From Bacteroidaceae bacterium (GTDB taxonomy: Bacteria > Bacteroidota > Bacteroidia > Bacteroidales > Bacteroidaceae): a stretch of DNA of 64,000 nt. The first letter of the stretch is position 1. Every line of letters begins with the position of its first letter. A program made the translations under genes and the position numbers. The notes under the pieces were generated by a model that saw only the letters and a list, made by a program, of their open reading frames with translations, was not told the DNA's origin and made no database searches. Location: assembly GCA_900769465.1 (NCBI GenBank), contig CAAGGT010000321.1:1-64000 (forward strand), read 5' to 3'. This document shows positions 9,839-20,100 of the stretch, one piece after another.

Positions 9839-10444
9839 ATGGATAGCGTAACATCGAAAATAGAGCAACAAATTTTGTCGTTGGAGAAAGGAAGCATCTT
9901 CTTTCCCGATGATTTTGTTTATTTGGGTACCCCTGATGCTATTAGGCAAACTCTTACAAGGCTTTGCAAAGAAGGCTTGATAATTAGGGTTGCTCAAGGG
10001 ATATATTGTTATCCCGAAGTTGAGGAAAAATTGGGCTTGGGAATTTTGCAACCATCGTTTGAGCAAATAGCCGAAGCAATGGCGAAACGAGATCACGCCC
10101 GAATCGTTCCGACAGGTGCTTATGCACTGAATGTACTTGGGCTTTCAACACAAGTACCTATGAACTATGTCTATCTGACCGATGGCTCAAGGAGGCATGT
10201 TGAAATATCCAATGGCAGGGGAATTACATTCAAGAACACAGCCCCAAAAAATCTAGCATTTCAAAGTCGTTTGGCGATGCTCATAACATTTGCTCTTAAA
10301 TCATTGAAGAAAGAGAATGTTGAAGATTGGCAGATAAAACGAATTGGTGAACTATTACAGAACGAGCCAAAAGAGTCTGTTATGGCAGACTTTAAGTTAA
10401 TGCCTGTATGGATTAGGAATATAATTAAACAAGCGTATGAATAA
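9839..10444 (+). CDS. abiEi: AbiEi-family (DUF6088) type IV antitoxin
   Basis: A 201-residue protein beginning MDSVTSKIEQQIL. Residues 1-60 look like a winged-helix domain (FFPDDF, then TLTRLCKEGLIIRVAQGIY), and the rest matches the DUF6088/AbiEi antitoxin layout (GAYALNVLGLSTQVP, then ITFKNTAPKNL). AbiEi proteins neutralise the AbiEii nucleotidyltransferase toxin without a stable complex and repress their own promoter. I chose ATG 9839 because the longer frame from TTG 9791 would run through the promoter and operator. The toxin ATG overlaps the end of this gene (ATGAATAA at 10437), the usual translational coupling. The gene is more A/T-rich than its glycosidase neighbours and is flanked by REP-like repeats, which suggests a horizontally acquired cassette. 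Confidence 0.85.
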   Translation: MDSVTSKIEQQILSLEKGSIFFPDDFVYLGTPDAIRQTLTRLCKEGLIIRVAQGIYCYPEVEEKLGLGILQPSFEQIAEAMAKRDHARIVPTGAYALNVLGLSTQVPMNYVYLTDGSRRHVEISNGRGITFKNTAPKNLAFQSRLAMLITFALKSLKKENVEDWQIKRIGELLQNEPKESVMADFKLMPVWIRNIIKQAYE

Positions 10445-11443
10445 CTATTTTTCGCTTACATAGAGGAACAGAGACAAGTATTACAAGCGACAGAAGGACG
10501 CATTGGATTACCGGCACAAGCCATTGAAAAAGACTTGTGGGTCACAACCATCTTGCAAATAGTTTTCACTCTGCCTTTTGCGGATAAGCTGATATTCAAA
10601 GGCGGTACTTCACTGAGTAAGGTTGGAAAACATATAAGCAGATTTTCTGAGGATATAGACCTTGCGATTGACCGTTCTCTATTTGGATTAGAGGGTGACC
10701 TAACTAAGAAACATATCAAGAAACTTCGCAAAGAATCGTCTATCTTTGTTCGCGAAGAGTTTTATAAAGTTTTGTACGATGCCATCAAGCAATATGGTTT
10801 GGATGCATTATGTACGATTGAAGCAGAACAAGACGGCGAGGGCGACAATACATACCCTGAGCCAAGAAAAATATGGATAACATACAAGAGTGTCATTCAA
10901 GGCGAGTTAGACTACCTGAAACCAATTGTTATGTTGGAAATCGGTTCTCGCTCCTTGTCAGAGCCATATGCTATGAATAAGGTCAAGAGCCTTGTAGAAG
11001 AGAACTTTCCAACTATTCAAACTGGTGTTGTTGATTCTGAGATTGCAACAGCAGTTGCAGGAAAAACATTCCTGGAAAAGGTATTCTTATTACATGAATT
11101 ATTCTCTGTTGCAGGACATGGTGCTAATGCAAATAGGAAATCACGCCATTTGTATGACCTCTATCAGATGATGGATAAGGATTTTGCAAAAGCGGCTGTT
11201 AAGGATGATGAGTTGTGGGAAACAATCAGACACCATAGAGAAATATTCACATCGGTTAGAGATATGGATTATACTCCGGGTGTTCGCAAAAGGATAGTAC
11301 TTATTCCGCGTGAGGATATTATTGCAGTATGGGAAAAGGACTATGCAGAAATGTTGGAGAATATGATTTATGGCACTAACAAGCCGACTTTCAACCAGAT
11401 TATAGAGAAGATACAAATTCTACAAGATAGATTTAGGCAATAA
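10437..11443 (+). pseudogene. abiEii: AbiEii-family nucleotidyltransferase toxin with an N-terminal frameshift
   Basis: ATG 10437 overlaps the antitoxin stop and reads MNNYFSLT, then TAG at 10461. The family sequence resumes in the -1 frame from 10460 (IEEQRQVLQATEG, then LPAQAIEKDLWV) and stays open to 11443. Core nucleotidyltransferase motifs are intact: FKGGTSLSKVGK and RFSEDIDLAI with its paired Asp. AbiEii toxins transfer nucleotides (GTP-preferring in the characterised case) to arrest growth. The only NTG start in the long frame is TTG 10535, which would delete the conserved EKD-W segment, so a natural restart is unlikely to give full function. Explanations are a one-base deletion near 10458-10461 that disarms the toxin, a sequencing error, or slippage on the T run at 10448-10452. 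I favour mutation or assembly error. Confidence 0.75.
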
Positions 11444-11464
11444 TCGTTATATGCTACAAATAGC

Positions 11465-11518
11465 ACTCCTCTGTAGGGACACGGCATGCCGTGTCCGCTG
11501 CCTGCAGGGCTGAGGAGT
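11465..11518. repeat. Nested palindrome
   Basis: The 20-bp perfect palindrome at 11477-11496 (GGACACGGCATGCCGTGTCC) lies inside outer arms ACTCCTC (11465-11471) and GAGGAGT (11512-11518). The core resembles mobile REP palindromes of the GTAGGGACACGGCATGCC type seen in many bacterial genomes. It could also act as a terminator of the abiE unit, but no T tract follows. Confidence 0.6.
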
Positions 11519-11538
11519 ATGAATAAAAACATCTTTGA

Positions 11539-11597
11539 GATTTCTCACATTGACTTTAACCCCTTCGGGCGTCGACCGTTGGTTCGTTCGAAATGAC
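11539..11597. repeat. REP-like copy, diverged
   Basis: It begins with GAGATTTCTCAC and ends TCGAAATGACA, the same ends as the copies at 9642-9790, but the centre differs and carries GGGCGTCGACCG. Together with 9642-9790 it brackets the abiE cassette. Confidence 0.5.
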
Positions 11598-11811
11598 AAT
11601 CATAACCTCACTGCTGCAATGTAATACAAAGTGACGATGCTTGCTTTGAGAATCTTCTGTAACCAACGAATGTTGGTTTATGTTCTTATGTCTTATTAAA
11701 ACGAATACCGCGCTTTTTGCATATATCAATCATTTTTAATATCTTGCAAAAGATTTTGGATTATTGTGCAAAATCACAAGACAACAGATAAATAACTAAC
11801 TTTTATTCAAT

Positions 11812-14800
11812 ATGAAAAGATTATTCAAAGCGGCGATTGTTGCGGTGGCAATGTGCCTCCCTGCAGCGACTATGGCAAAGATTACTCATCTGTTGCCAAA
11901 GCCACAACAGATTGAGGCAAAGAGTGGTTCGGCGTTCGCACTTGGACGCACTGTAACCATCAGCGACCCCACAAACAGCACTGCATTGCAGAAGTTCTTC
12001 ACCGACAACGGCTGCACTGTTGCCACAGGAGGCGCACAGGTGACTGTGACACTAGTTGGCAGCATTGAGGGGGCATACGACTACACCCTTGCCGGCTATG
12101 AAAACGAGGCTTATGCGCTTGAAATAACAGCAGATGCAATAAACATAAAGGCTGTGACAAAGACCGGCGTTATACGCGCGGCACAGACCTTGTCACAGCT
12201 TGCCGAGGGTTACGAGGGCACTCCAGCACTGGAGGCGCTGACAATGACCGACTGGCCGGCGTTCAAGTTGCGTGGTTACATGCACGACGTGGGCCGCTCA
12301 TTCATTGAGATTGAGACACTGAAGAAGCACGTCGACCTGCTCGCACGCTTCAAGGTGAACACCTTTCACTGGCACATGACCGAGAACCAGGCATGGCGCT
12401 TTGAGGTAAAGGCCTATCCACAACTCACAAGCAGCGCATCAATGACACGCTTCGCAGGCAAATACTACACACAGGAGCAGTGCCGCGAGTTGCAGGACTA
12501 TGCAAAGGAACGCGGTGTGATAGTAATCCCCGAGATTGACATGCCGGGCCACAGTGAGGCTTTCGTGCGTGCAATGGGATATGACATGCAGACCGACAAC
12601 GGTGTGGCAGCACTCAAGACCATCCTTGAGGAGGTTGTAGCAGTGTTCCCCGATGCGCCATACATCCACATCGGTGCCGACGAGAAGGATATCACATACA
12701 GCAATTTCTTGAAGATTATGACCGACAAGGTTCATAGTCTTGGCAAGAAGGTTGTTGTGTGGAACCCAATCCGCGGTGTCACCATCAGCACAAGCACAGG
12801 CGCCGACATGACACAGATGTGGAGCTCAAGCGGCAAGGTAATCAACGGAATGCCAAACATTGACTGCCGTTACAACTACACCAACCACTTTGATGTTTTT
12901 GCCGACCTCGTAGGTATATACAAGAGCAACATCTACTATGAGCAGAAGGGTAACGCAAACGTTGCGGGTACTATCTCTGCTCCCTGGAACGACCGCAAGA
13001 CACCTACCGAGGAGGATATCATTGCACAGAACAACTTCTATGCCAATGTTATTGCCAGTGCCGAGCGTGCATGGATTGGCGGCGGCAAGCAATATATTGA
13101 AAAGGGCGGTACCACCCTGCCCAACAGCGGCGAGGAGTATGAGGAGTTTGCCGACTGGGAGCGCCGTTTCCTGTTCCACAAGGCAAACTCGTTGAAAAAC
13201 GAGCCAATCCCTTACGTTAAACAGACCAACGTACGATGGAGAATAACAGACCCGTTCCCCAATGGCGGTGACATGAACGCTAAATTCGCGCCCGAGACCG
13301 AGGGGCTGAAAGAGAGCTATACCGTGAGCGGCACTACTTACGGCACAGGCATTGCAACAGGTGCCGGTATCTACCTGCGTCATACTTGGGGCAATAACAC
13401 AGTGCCCACATATTATGGCAGCACAAACCACAGCAACAGCACCGCATACGCATGGACATACGTATACAGCGACAAGGTACAGACTGTGGGCGCGCAGATT
13501 GAGTTCCAGAACTATGGCCGCAGCGAGAAGGACACAGCGCCCGACGCTGGCAAGTGGGACCGCAAGGGCTCAAGAATCTGGCTCAACGACAGCGAAATTC
13601 TGCCACCTACATGGGACAACACAGGCGTGGGCATAAACAACGAGGTTGACCTCAAGAACGAGAATTTCACTGCCCGTAAGCCTCTGCAGGTAACACTGAA
13701 AGAGGGTTGGAACAAGGTGTTCATAAAGTTGCCATACGTTGGTGCAAGCGGTGTGCGCCTGAACAAGTGGATGTTCACATTCGTACTCACCGACCTCGAC
13801 GGCAAGAACGCCGTTGATGGTCTCATCTACTCACCAAACAAGAGAATGGATGTTGCTGCCGAGCAGTTGGAGGCAACAATTGCCGAGGTGAAGAAAGAGG
13901 TTGCTGCAAGTACAGGCGAACAACCGGGACAGTACAGCCCCACACTGGCAAATGAGCTGAACGGTGTGATTGCTGAGATTGAAGCAACGCTCGACACCAC
14001 AATGGGCGAAGAGGAGCGTGCAGCACAGTTGGCATCACTGAACGCTGCATTTGCAGCTTTCAAGGCCGCTCTTGCAACAGCAAAGGTGAACCAGCCAAAG
14101 ACAAGCAACAGCGAGGTGAGCTACTACTACACTATGTGTACCCCACAGCGCGACAACCGATATGCCGCATCAAACGGTGCTAATACCGAAATGACAGGAA
14201 ATGCCACCGTTACCGATGCCGCAAAGTGGAAGTTTGTTGCACGTAACGATGGCAAATACAACATTGTGAACAAGAACGACGGCACATATATTTCACCGGC
14301 AAGCAGCAACAACACTGCGTTGCGCACACAAAGCAGCGAGCCGTCGGCCGGTTGGGAGCTGAAAGAGGGTGCAACACAGGGTTTGTTCATCATTGTGAGC
14401 GGCGATGTGCAGTTCAACCAGACAAACAGCGGCCTTGGATACAAGGTGTACAACTGGGGAAGCGGAACAAACACAACAGATACCGGTTGCCAATACCTTA
14501 TAACAGAGGTCGAGACCGTTGAGGGCGAAGGCGGTGAGGTCACTCCTCCCACAGACGAAGATGCCATAACAGTTGCTGTTGTTGCCTCAAAAGGAGAATA
14601 CACTGCCAGTAATGCCAACGGTACTTGGCACGCACGCTGGGAGAGCAGCGAGGTAACGGGGTTTTCATTTGCAGCTAGCGCGAACAACATGAAGACCGTT
14701 GGTGATGACATCGCTGGTTACTCGGGCACATCACAGTCATCGACATACACCATCACAGCCCCCGAGGGATACATTGTGACAGGCTTGCAGTTCGACTATG

Positions 14801-16803
14801 TGAACACCGATGCAGGCACACACACATTGCGCCTTGCAATCGATGGCAAGACATATACCAGTTCATCGACAAAGCAGTCGCTCAATGTCACAGTTGCCGA
14901 CCCGCAGCGCACATTCTCATTCGTGCAGAGCGGTGAGAACAAGGGTATCACATTCAGCAACTTTGTTGTGACAATCAAAAAGGACACAAGAGTACCCGAG
15001 GTATCGCAGGAGATTTTCACCACAGCTACATCGGGCGACATACCTTACCGCATCCCGGCCATTGCAATGGCAAAGAACGGCGACCTTATTGCCGTTGCTG
15101 ACTACCGTCACAGCCGTGCGGACATTGGTATGGCAAGCTATGGCCGTATCGACCTGCACGCACGCATAAGCAAGGACAACGGAGCAAACTGGAACGCAAA
15201 GTTCCCTATTGTAGAGGGTAAGGGTTCAAGCTCGCCCGACTTTATGCACGTAGGTTTCGGCGACCCTTGTATCGTTGCCGACCGCGAGAGCAACCACGTG
15301 CTCGTGCTGAGCTGCGCCGGTAATGTATCGTTCCCCAACGGAACACGCAACAATCACCAGAACATAGCACGTTTCTACAGCGAGGACAACGGGGCAACCT
15401 GGAGCCAGCCTGTTGACATTGCCGATGCGATATATGCAATGTGGGACCAGAGCAGCAACCACGGCCCTGTACGCGCAATGTTCATAGGTTCGGGTAAGAT
15501 ACACCAGAGCCGCTATGTAAAGGTGAACAACTACTACCGCCTATACTGCGCCGTACTGTTGAAGAACGTAAATAGTGTGAACACTAACTTTGTACTCTAC
15601 AGCGACGACTTCGGCGGCAGTTGGAATGTTCTTGGCGGTGTGGAGAATGCTCCCGTGCCAAGCGGTGGCGACGAGCCAAAGGTCGAGGAGCTGCCGAACG
15701 GCAACATCGTCATAAGCTCACGCATCAACGGCGGACGATATTTCAACATATATACTTTCACCGACAAAGTGGCTGCAACCGGTTCTTGGGGCAATATGGC
15801 AACATCAAACAGCAGCAACAACGGTGTGGTTGCACAGGGCAACAGCTGTAACGGTGAGATTATGATGGTGCCTGTAGTACGCAACGAGGACAACAAGGAG
15901 ATGTGGCTTGCCTTGCAGTCACTCCCCTTTGGTAACGGACGTGCAAACGTTGGTATATACTACAAGGAGTTGGAGACAGAATACGACTACAACACACCGG
16001 CAAATTTTGCAAGAGACTGGGACGGACGTCACCAGGCATCGTTCCTGGCATCGGCCTACTCTACAATGTGTTTCCAGAAGGATTCTACAATCGCTTTCCT
16101 CTATGAGGAGGATACATACGGCATCAATGCATACGGCGGTTATAACATCATGTACAAGAACTACAGCATTGAGCAGATTACAAACGGTAAATATACCGTA
16201 CTCAAAGGCAAAGAGCCCGGCACACTGCCCGAGCAGCCTGAACAGCCGGGACAGCCCGACGAAGAGAGGATGCAGTACCGCATTAAGTCTGTATCGCAGA
16301 ACAAGTACCTGAACATTGAGGCTGTAAACATGAACTACTCCACAGGCCCCAAAGGTTCTGTAGGCCTTGCAGATTATGCCGAGGACAACTCTCAGATTTT
16401 CTCATTGGAAGATGCCGGCAACGACAAGTTCTACATTGTTTCGGCTCACGGTTACTACATCGTGTGCCGCCAGTGGAACATTGACGCAAGCAACCTGGGC
16501 TCAAAATCACCGCTTGGCCTTGAGTACAAGAACGACACTGAGTTCTACATTACGAACGGTTCACAATACTTCAAGGTGGGCCCGGTGGACGGCGATGCCA
16601 ACAGCTACTACCCCTATTGCGACGCGCCGTTCAGTGCCGCAGAACTGTGGACTCTCGAAGAGGTTGACAATGCCACCGGCATTGACGAGGTGAAAGGTGA
16701 GAGCGGAAAGGTGAAAGCTATCTACGATTTGCAGGGTAGAAAAGTAGACACTCCAACCAAAGGTCTATATATAATCAACGGTAAAAAGGTTATTATAAAG
16801 TAA
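11812..16803 (+). CDS. Secreted GH20 beta-hexosaminidase fused to GH33 sialidase, T9SS tail
   Basis: A 1663-residue exported enzyme. The signal peptide is about 1-22 (ATMA-K). A GH20 N-terminal domain (25-150) precedes the GH20 barrel, with motif FHWHMTENQAWR and the catalytic pair D290-E291 in HIGADEKD; the usual Gly before the pair is Ala here. A helical linker rich in Ala/Glu (about 680-770) and a beta-trefoil-like segment follow. The GH33 propeller spans about 1065-1470, with YRIP at 1079-1082 and Asp boxes SKDNGANW, SEDNGATW and SDDFGGSW. A second beta-trefoil and the tail YDLQGRKV...GLYIINGKKVIIK end it. The chain can therefore remove both sialic acid and beta-linked GlcNAc/GalNAc. Such a fusion fits sequential trimming of sialylated mucin or N-glycans. 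Its sialidase half is clearly related to the one in the gene at 1-8310. Confidence 0.93.
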   Translation: MKRLFKAAIVAVAMCLPAATMAKITHLLPKPQQIEAKSGSAFALGRTVTISDPTNSTALQKFFTDNGCTVATGGAQVTVTLVGSIEGAYDYTLAGYENEAYALEITADAINIKAVTKTGVIRAAQTLSQLAEGYEGTPALEALTMTDWPAFKLRGYMHDVGRSFIEIETLKKHVDLLARFKVNTFHWHMTENQAWRFEVKAYPQLTSSASMTRFAGKYYTQEQCRELQDYAKERGVIVIPEIDMPGHSEAFVRAMGYDMQTDNGVAALKTILEEVVAVFPDAPYIHIGADEKDITYSNFLKIMTDKVHSLGKKVVVWNPIRGVTISTSTGADMTQMWSSSGKVINGMPNIDCRYNYTNHFDVFADLVGIYKSNIYYEQKGNANVAGTISAPWNDRKTPTEEDIIAQNNFYANVIASAERAWIGGGKQYIEKGGTTLPNSGEEYEEFADWERRFLFHKANSLKNEPIPYVKQTNVRWRITDPFPNGGDMNAKFAPETEGLKESYTVSGTTYGTGIATGAGIYLRHTWGNNTVPTYYGSTNHSNSTAYAWTYVYSDKVQTVGAQIEFQNYGRSEKDTAPDAGKWDRKGSRIWLNDSEILPPTWDNTGVGINNEVDLKNENFTARKPLQVTLKEGWNKVFIKLPYVGASGVRLNKWMFTFVLTDLDGKNAVDGLIYSPNKRMDVAAEQLEATIAEVKKEVAASTGEQPGQYSPTLANELNGVIAEIEATLDTTMGEEERAAQLASLNAAFAAFKAALATAKVNQPKTSNSEVSYYYTMCTPQRDNRYAASNGANTEMTGNATVTDAAKWKFVARNDGKYNIVNKNDGTYISPASSNNTALRTQSSEPSAGWELKEGATQGLFIIVSGDVQFNQTNSGLGYKVYNWGSGTNTTDTGCQYLITEVETVEGEGGEVTPPTDEDAITVAVVASKGEYTASNANGTWHARWESSEVTGFSFAASANNMKTVGDDIAGYSGTSQSSTYTITAPEGYIVTGLQFDYVNTDAGTHTLRLAIDGKTYTSSSTKQSLNVTVADPQRTFSFVQSGENKGITFSNFVVTIKKDTRVPEVSQEIFTTATSGDIPYRIPAIAMAKNGDLIAVADYRHSRADIGMASYGRIDLHARISKDNGANWNAKFPIVEGKGSSSPDFMHVGFGDPCIVADRESNHVLVLSCAGNVSFPNGTRNNHQNIARFYSEDNGATWSQPVDIADAIYAMWDQSSNHGPVRAMFIGSGKIHQSRYVKVNNYYRLYCAVLLKNVNSVNTNFVLYSDDFGGSWNVLGGVENAPVPSGGDEPKVEELPNGNIVISSRINGGRYFNIYTFTDKVAATGSWGNMATSNSSNNGVVAQGNSCNGEIMMVPVVRNEDNKEMWLALQSLPFGNGRANVGIYYKELETEYDYNTPANFARDWDGRHQASFLASAYSTMCFQKDSTIAFLYEEDTYGINAYGGYNIMYKNYSIEQITNGKYTVLKGKEPGTLPEQPEQPGQPDEERMQYRIKSVSQNKYLNIEAVNMNYSTGPKGSVGLADYAEDNSQIFSLEDAGNDKFYIVSAHGYYIVCRQWNIDASNLGSKSPLGLEYKNDTEFYITNGSQYFKVGPVDGDANSYYPYCDAPFSAAELWTLEEVDNATGIDEVKGESGKVKAIYDLQGRKVDTPTKGLYIINGKKVIIK

Positions 16804-16917
16804 AATCGTAGATAGTTTCGACAATGCCGGCAGCATCTTGTCAAGCGCAGTATAGCCGAAGGTTATACCCGCTTGGGTTGCGATTAGGCGGCATTGTCAA
16901 AGCATACAATACGATTT
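16804..16917. repeat. Imperfect inverted repeat bounding a short insert
   Basis: AAATCGTA...GACAATGCCG (16803-16829) and its near-complement CGGCATTGTC...TACGATTT (16888-16917) form about 28-base imperfect arms around a 58-base centre. The element lies directly between the intact GH20-GH33 stop and the orphan sorting tail. It may be a small non-autonomous element or a by-product of the tail duplication. No obvious target-site duplication was found. Confidence 0.45.
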
Positions 16918-16990
16918 ACAGGGAAGAAAGGTGGAAACCCCAAGCAAGGGTATCTACATCATTGAAGGCAAAAAGGTATTCATAAAGTAA
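16910..16990 (+). pseudogene. Orphan T9SS-type sorting-tail remnant
   Basis: In frame these 26 codons plus TAA read YDLQGRKVETPSKGI, then YIIEGKKVFIK, nearly identical to the end of the GH20-GH33 protein 110 bases upstream (YDLQGRKVDTPTKGL...). No start codon or body precedes it. It is either the scar of a lost exported gene or a duplicated 3' end after an insertion. It is not a functional gene alone. Confidence 0.75.
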
Positions 16991-17045
16991 CATTCTCATC
17001 CTGACGACTGGAAAGGCCTCAAGGACAAACAGTAAAAAATCATTA

Positions 17046-17082
17046 AAAAGTGCAAGTGCTGCAAGCATTTGCACTTTTTTTG
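17046..17082 (+). terminator. Rho-independent terminator
   Basis: A 15-bp stem (17046-17060 with 17064-17078, one G-T pair, arms AAAAGTGCAAGTGCT and AGCATTTGCACTTTT) ends in a T run. It terminates the GH20-GH33 transcript after the orphan tail, which implies the tail was once the natural gene end. Confidence 0.85.
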
Positions 17083-17122
17083 TGTATTTTAGCAAAGATT
17101 TGTAAACAACCACCCCCCGACT

Positions 17123-20100
17123 ATGATGAAAAGAACCACAACATACCTTATCGCCATATTGTGCAGCATTGCAACAATGGCGCAGAGCCACATAGACAGC
17201 ATTGCCTACAGAGCCATACAGGTGGGCAGGGTGATGCAGCAGGAGCGCGTGTACCTGCACTTTGACAACACCGCATACTACCTGGGCGAGACAATGTGGT
17301 TCAAGGCATATACCACGTTCGGCACCAACGACAGGCCAAGCACATTGAGCAAGGTGCTGTATGTGGAGCTTGTTGCGCCCGAAGGGTATGTGGTAGAGAC
17401 CAAGAAGTACAAGCTCGATGACGACGGCACGTGCCACGGTGAGTTTGAACTGAACCCTTTGCTGCTGTCGGGTTACTATGAGGTGCGCGCATACACCCGT
17501 TATATGCTCAACTGGGGCAAGGATGCCGTGTTTACAAGGGTGTTCCCGGTATTCGACAAGGTGAATGCCGACAACTGGGATTTCAAGAATATGCTCGACC
17601 GCCGCAGAGGATACAACGAACGGGGTGAATGGAAAAGCGCGGAGCTGCCTGACGCTACACTTGACTTTTTCCCCGAGAGCGGTAACCTTGTCGACGGCAT
17701 AAAGAGCAAGGTGGCCTTTGAACTGCGTGGCAAGGACGGCATATTCGGCGAGGAGACGGTTACCATATATGAAAACGAGAGCAAGCTGCTCGAATGTACA
17801 CCGGAACACGAAGGCAAGGGTGTGTTTGAGATTACACCGAGAGCGAATGCCAGATATAGCGCCGAGGTTACAATGACCGATGATAAGGGCAAGAGCAGAA
17901 AGCACAGGTTCGTCCTGCCACGGGTGAACTCCGAGGGCGTTGTGCTGCGCGTGACCGAAAATGGCGAGAACATCACCATAACCGTAACAAACAACCTGGC
18001 AGAGGAAAATGAGCTTGGCCTGGTAATCCTATACCGCGGCGCAATGGGATACTTCAAGAAATTCAGTTCAGAGAACAGGACAATTAGCTATACCATTGCA
18101 AAGAGTGAGCTGCCCGAGGGAGTGAACCGCGTGGTACTATACAACAATGCACACACGCCGCTTGCCGAAAGACAGTTCTTCATCACCCACGACAGCGTGA
18201 TGGCAAGTGACCGCGAGACGGTCAAACTGAACGTGACAGCCAACGGCTACCACACACATAACCTAGCACCCAAGCCCGGCGAAAAGATTACGTTGAAGAT
18301 TACACGCGATGACAACAAGCCAATACCGCCAACAGCAACCATTTCGCTCACAGCAATGGATGCAATCGGACAACAGAAAACGTCATACAGTCACAACATA
18401 TACAGCTACCTGCTGCTTGGCTCGGAGTTGAAAGGATATATACCCAACGCCGCACAATACTTTGACAGCGGTAACAGCAAACGCAAAGAACAGCTGGAGC
18501 TGCTGATGCTCACACACGGATGGACGTCGTACAACTGGCATATGCTCACACGCGACAGGATTGAGGATATGCAGCCCATAGAGCGCGGCATTTCACTGAA
18601 AGGAAAATTCTACAGGAAACACTACAGCACAGAGCCGGGCAGCAAAGACAACGCCAAACTCACCCCACAGGGGTATAACCTTACGCGTGTGGATATTGAG
18701 GGTGACAGCGGAAGGATTGTAACATCGACTTTCCGCACCGACAGCATTGGCGGCTTTATGATCGAATTCGACGATTTCTACGGCACCCGCATTGCAGCCC
18801 TGAGCCCGCAGACCACATTCAAACAGAGTGAGAATATATCCTACCAGTTTGCGCTCGACCGCTACTACTCGCCCGGTTTCCGCCTCTATGACTATTGGGA
18901 GCGCCACTTGGGCGAGGCTATGGCAAAAAGCACGGCCGACAGCCTGGTGCGAATGAACCCGTTCGAGTATATGCTATCGTCGATTGATGTTGTGGAGAAG
19001 CGCAAGAAGGATGTGAACGAAAGAGCGCCGCATAGCGAAATGAGGTTCAACTATCTTGACGAGTGGGAGTATGCACAGGACGTAACATACCTCAACAAAT
19101 TCAACATCTATGAGGATGAGATGTACTACAAGATGCTGAACGACATACAATCAAAGGAGGAGGAAACCGGAGAAAACAGTTTCATAGCGGAACCCGGAAG
19201 GATTTTCGGCCAGCTTTTCGGTTATGTGGATATACCGCAAAACGAAGAGGAGGAATACAAGCACACACTGACGGCTGCCGATGTCGTGGCAAGCGCAATG
19301 AAACGTCACAACTACAATTGGGCCTATTGGGTGAAGCTGATGGTTGTGCAAGGAGAGTACAGCCCATACACTGTGCCACAGCCCGACAAGGAGTATCTGC
19401 GCGGACTGCCCGATGCCGACAAGATGACCAATTTCAAGGAGTTCGTGATACGTAGTGATGTGAAAACACGCGAACAGTTCGAGAACAAGATGAACGAGTG
19501 GGAACCGCTTGCAAGAATGTTTGTTACAAAAACGCCATTGCATAAGTTCTATTCGGGTTTTCTGACACAGATGTATCTTTATGCTGCCGAAGGTATAGAC
19601 GGCTGCCCCAACATTCATCGTTTTTACGATGCTATAAAGGAACAGGAAAGTGTGGGAGCCCCAATAGGTATAAGATACCCGATTAACCCCAACTATGTAG
19701 CCTGCCTGATTCCATACGAAGAGGGTGAAAGAGAAAGGACCATAGTCCCCGATTTTGCAGCTCCGGGCAGTTCACAGCGCTATACATCGGTACAGGGATA
19801 CAGCGAGAGCAAACAGTTCTACTCGCCCGACTACAGCAGTATGCAGCCTCGGACCGACGACTACCGCCGAACACTCATCTGGGTGCCCGATATTGAGATA
19901 AATGAGAAGGGAGAGGCGGTTGTAGAGCTCTACAACACCAACAACTGCAGCAATATAGTTGTTGACGTTGCCGGCCGCAACGGGACATCACTCTACAGCA
20001 ACGATGCTGTGACAACAACCAGAACAGGCACAATAGACAGACAACAGGCTGCCGACAGCCGCGCACAGGAACAGGTGGCCAAGCCAAAAGAGGAGAGCCT

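Larger units (their letters stand above)
11444..11811. other. 368-base gene-free stretch with palindromes, upstream of the GH20-GH33 gene
   Basis: No coding frame is supported here. It contains a large hairpin (11465-11518), a REP-like copy (11539-11597) and, nearer the gene, an A/T-rich leader. A weak promoter candidate is TTTG 11716-11719, 20 bases, then TATCTTGC 11740-11747, with two mismatches to TAnnTTTG. Confidence 0.5.

Noticed and set aside
10448..10462. Programmed -1 frameshift in abiEii
   Set aside because: Only a five-T run is present; no X-XXY-YYZ slippery heptamer lies in the right frame and no downstream stem or pseudoknot is clear.
10445..10535. Natural alternative start for the AbiEii frame
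   Set aside because: No ATG/GTG occurs in the long frame, and TTG 10535 would remove the conserved EKD-W segment, so the frameshift reading is preferred.
16916..17905. 329-codon minus-strand ORF
   Set aside because: It is antisense to the start of the MG2-Sel1 gene and crosses its terminator; the sequence is His/Val/Cys-rich with no recognisable domain.
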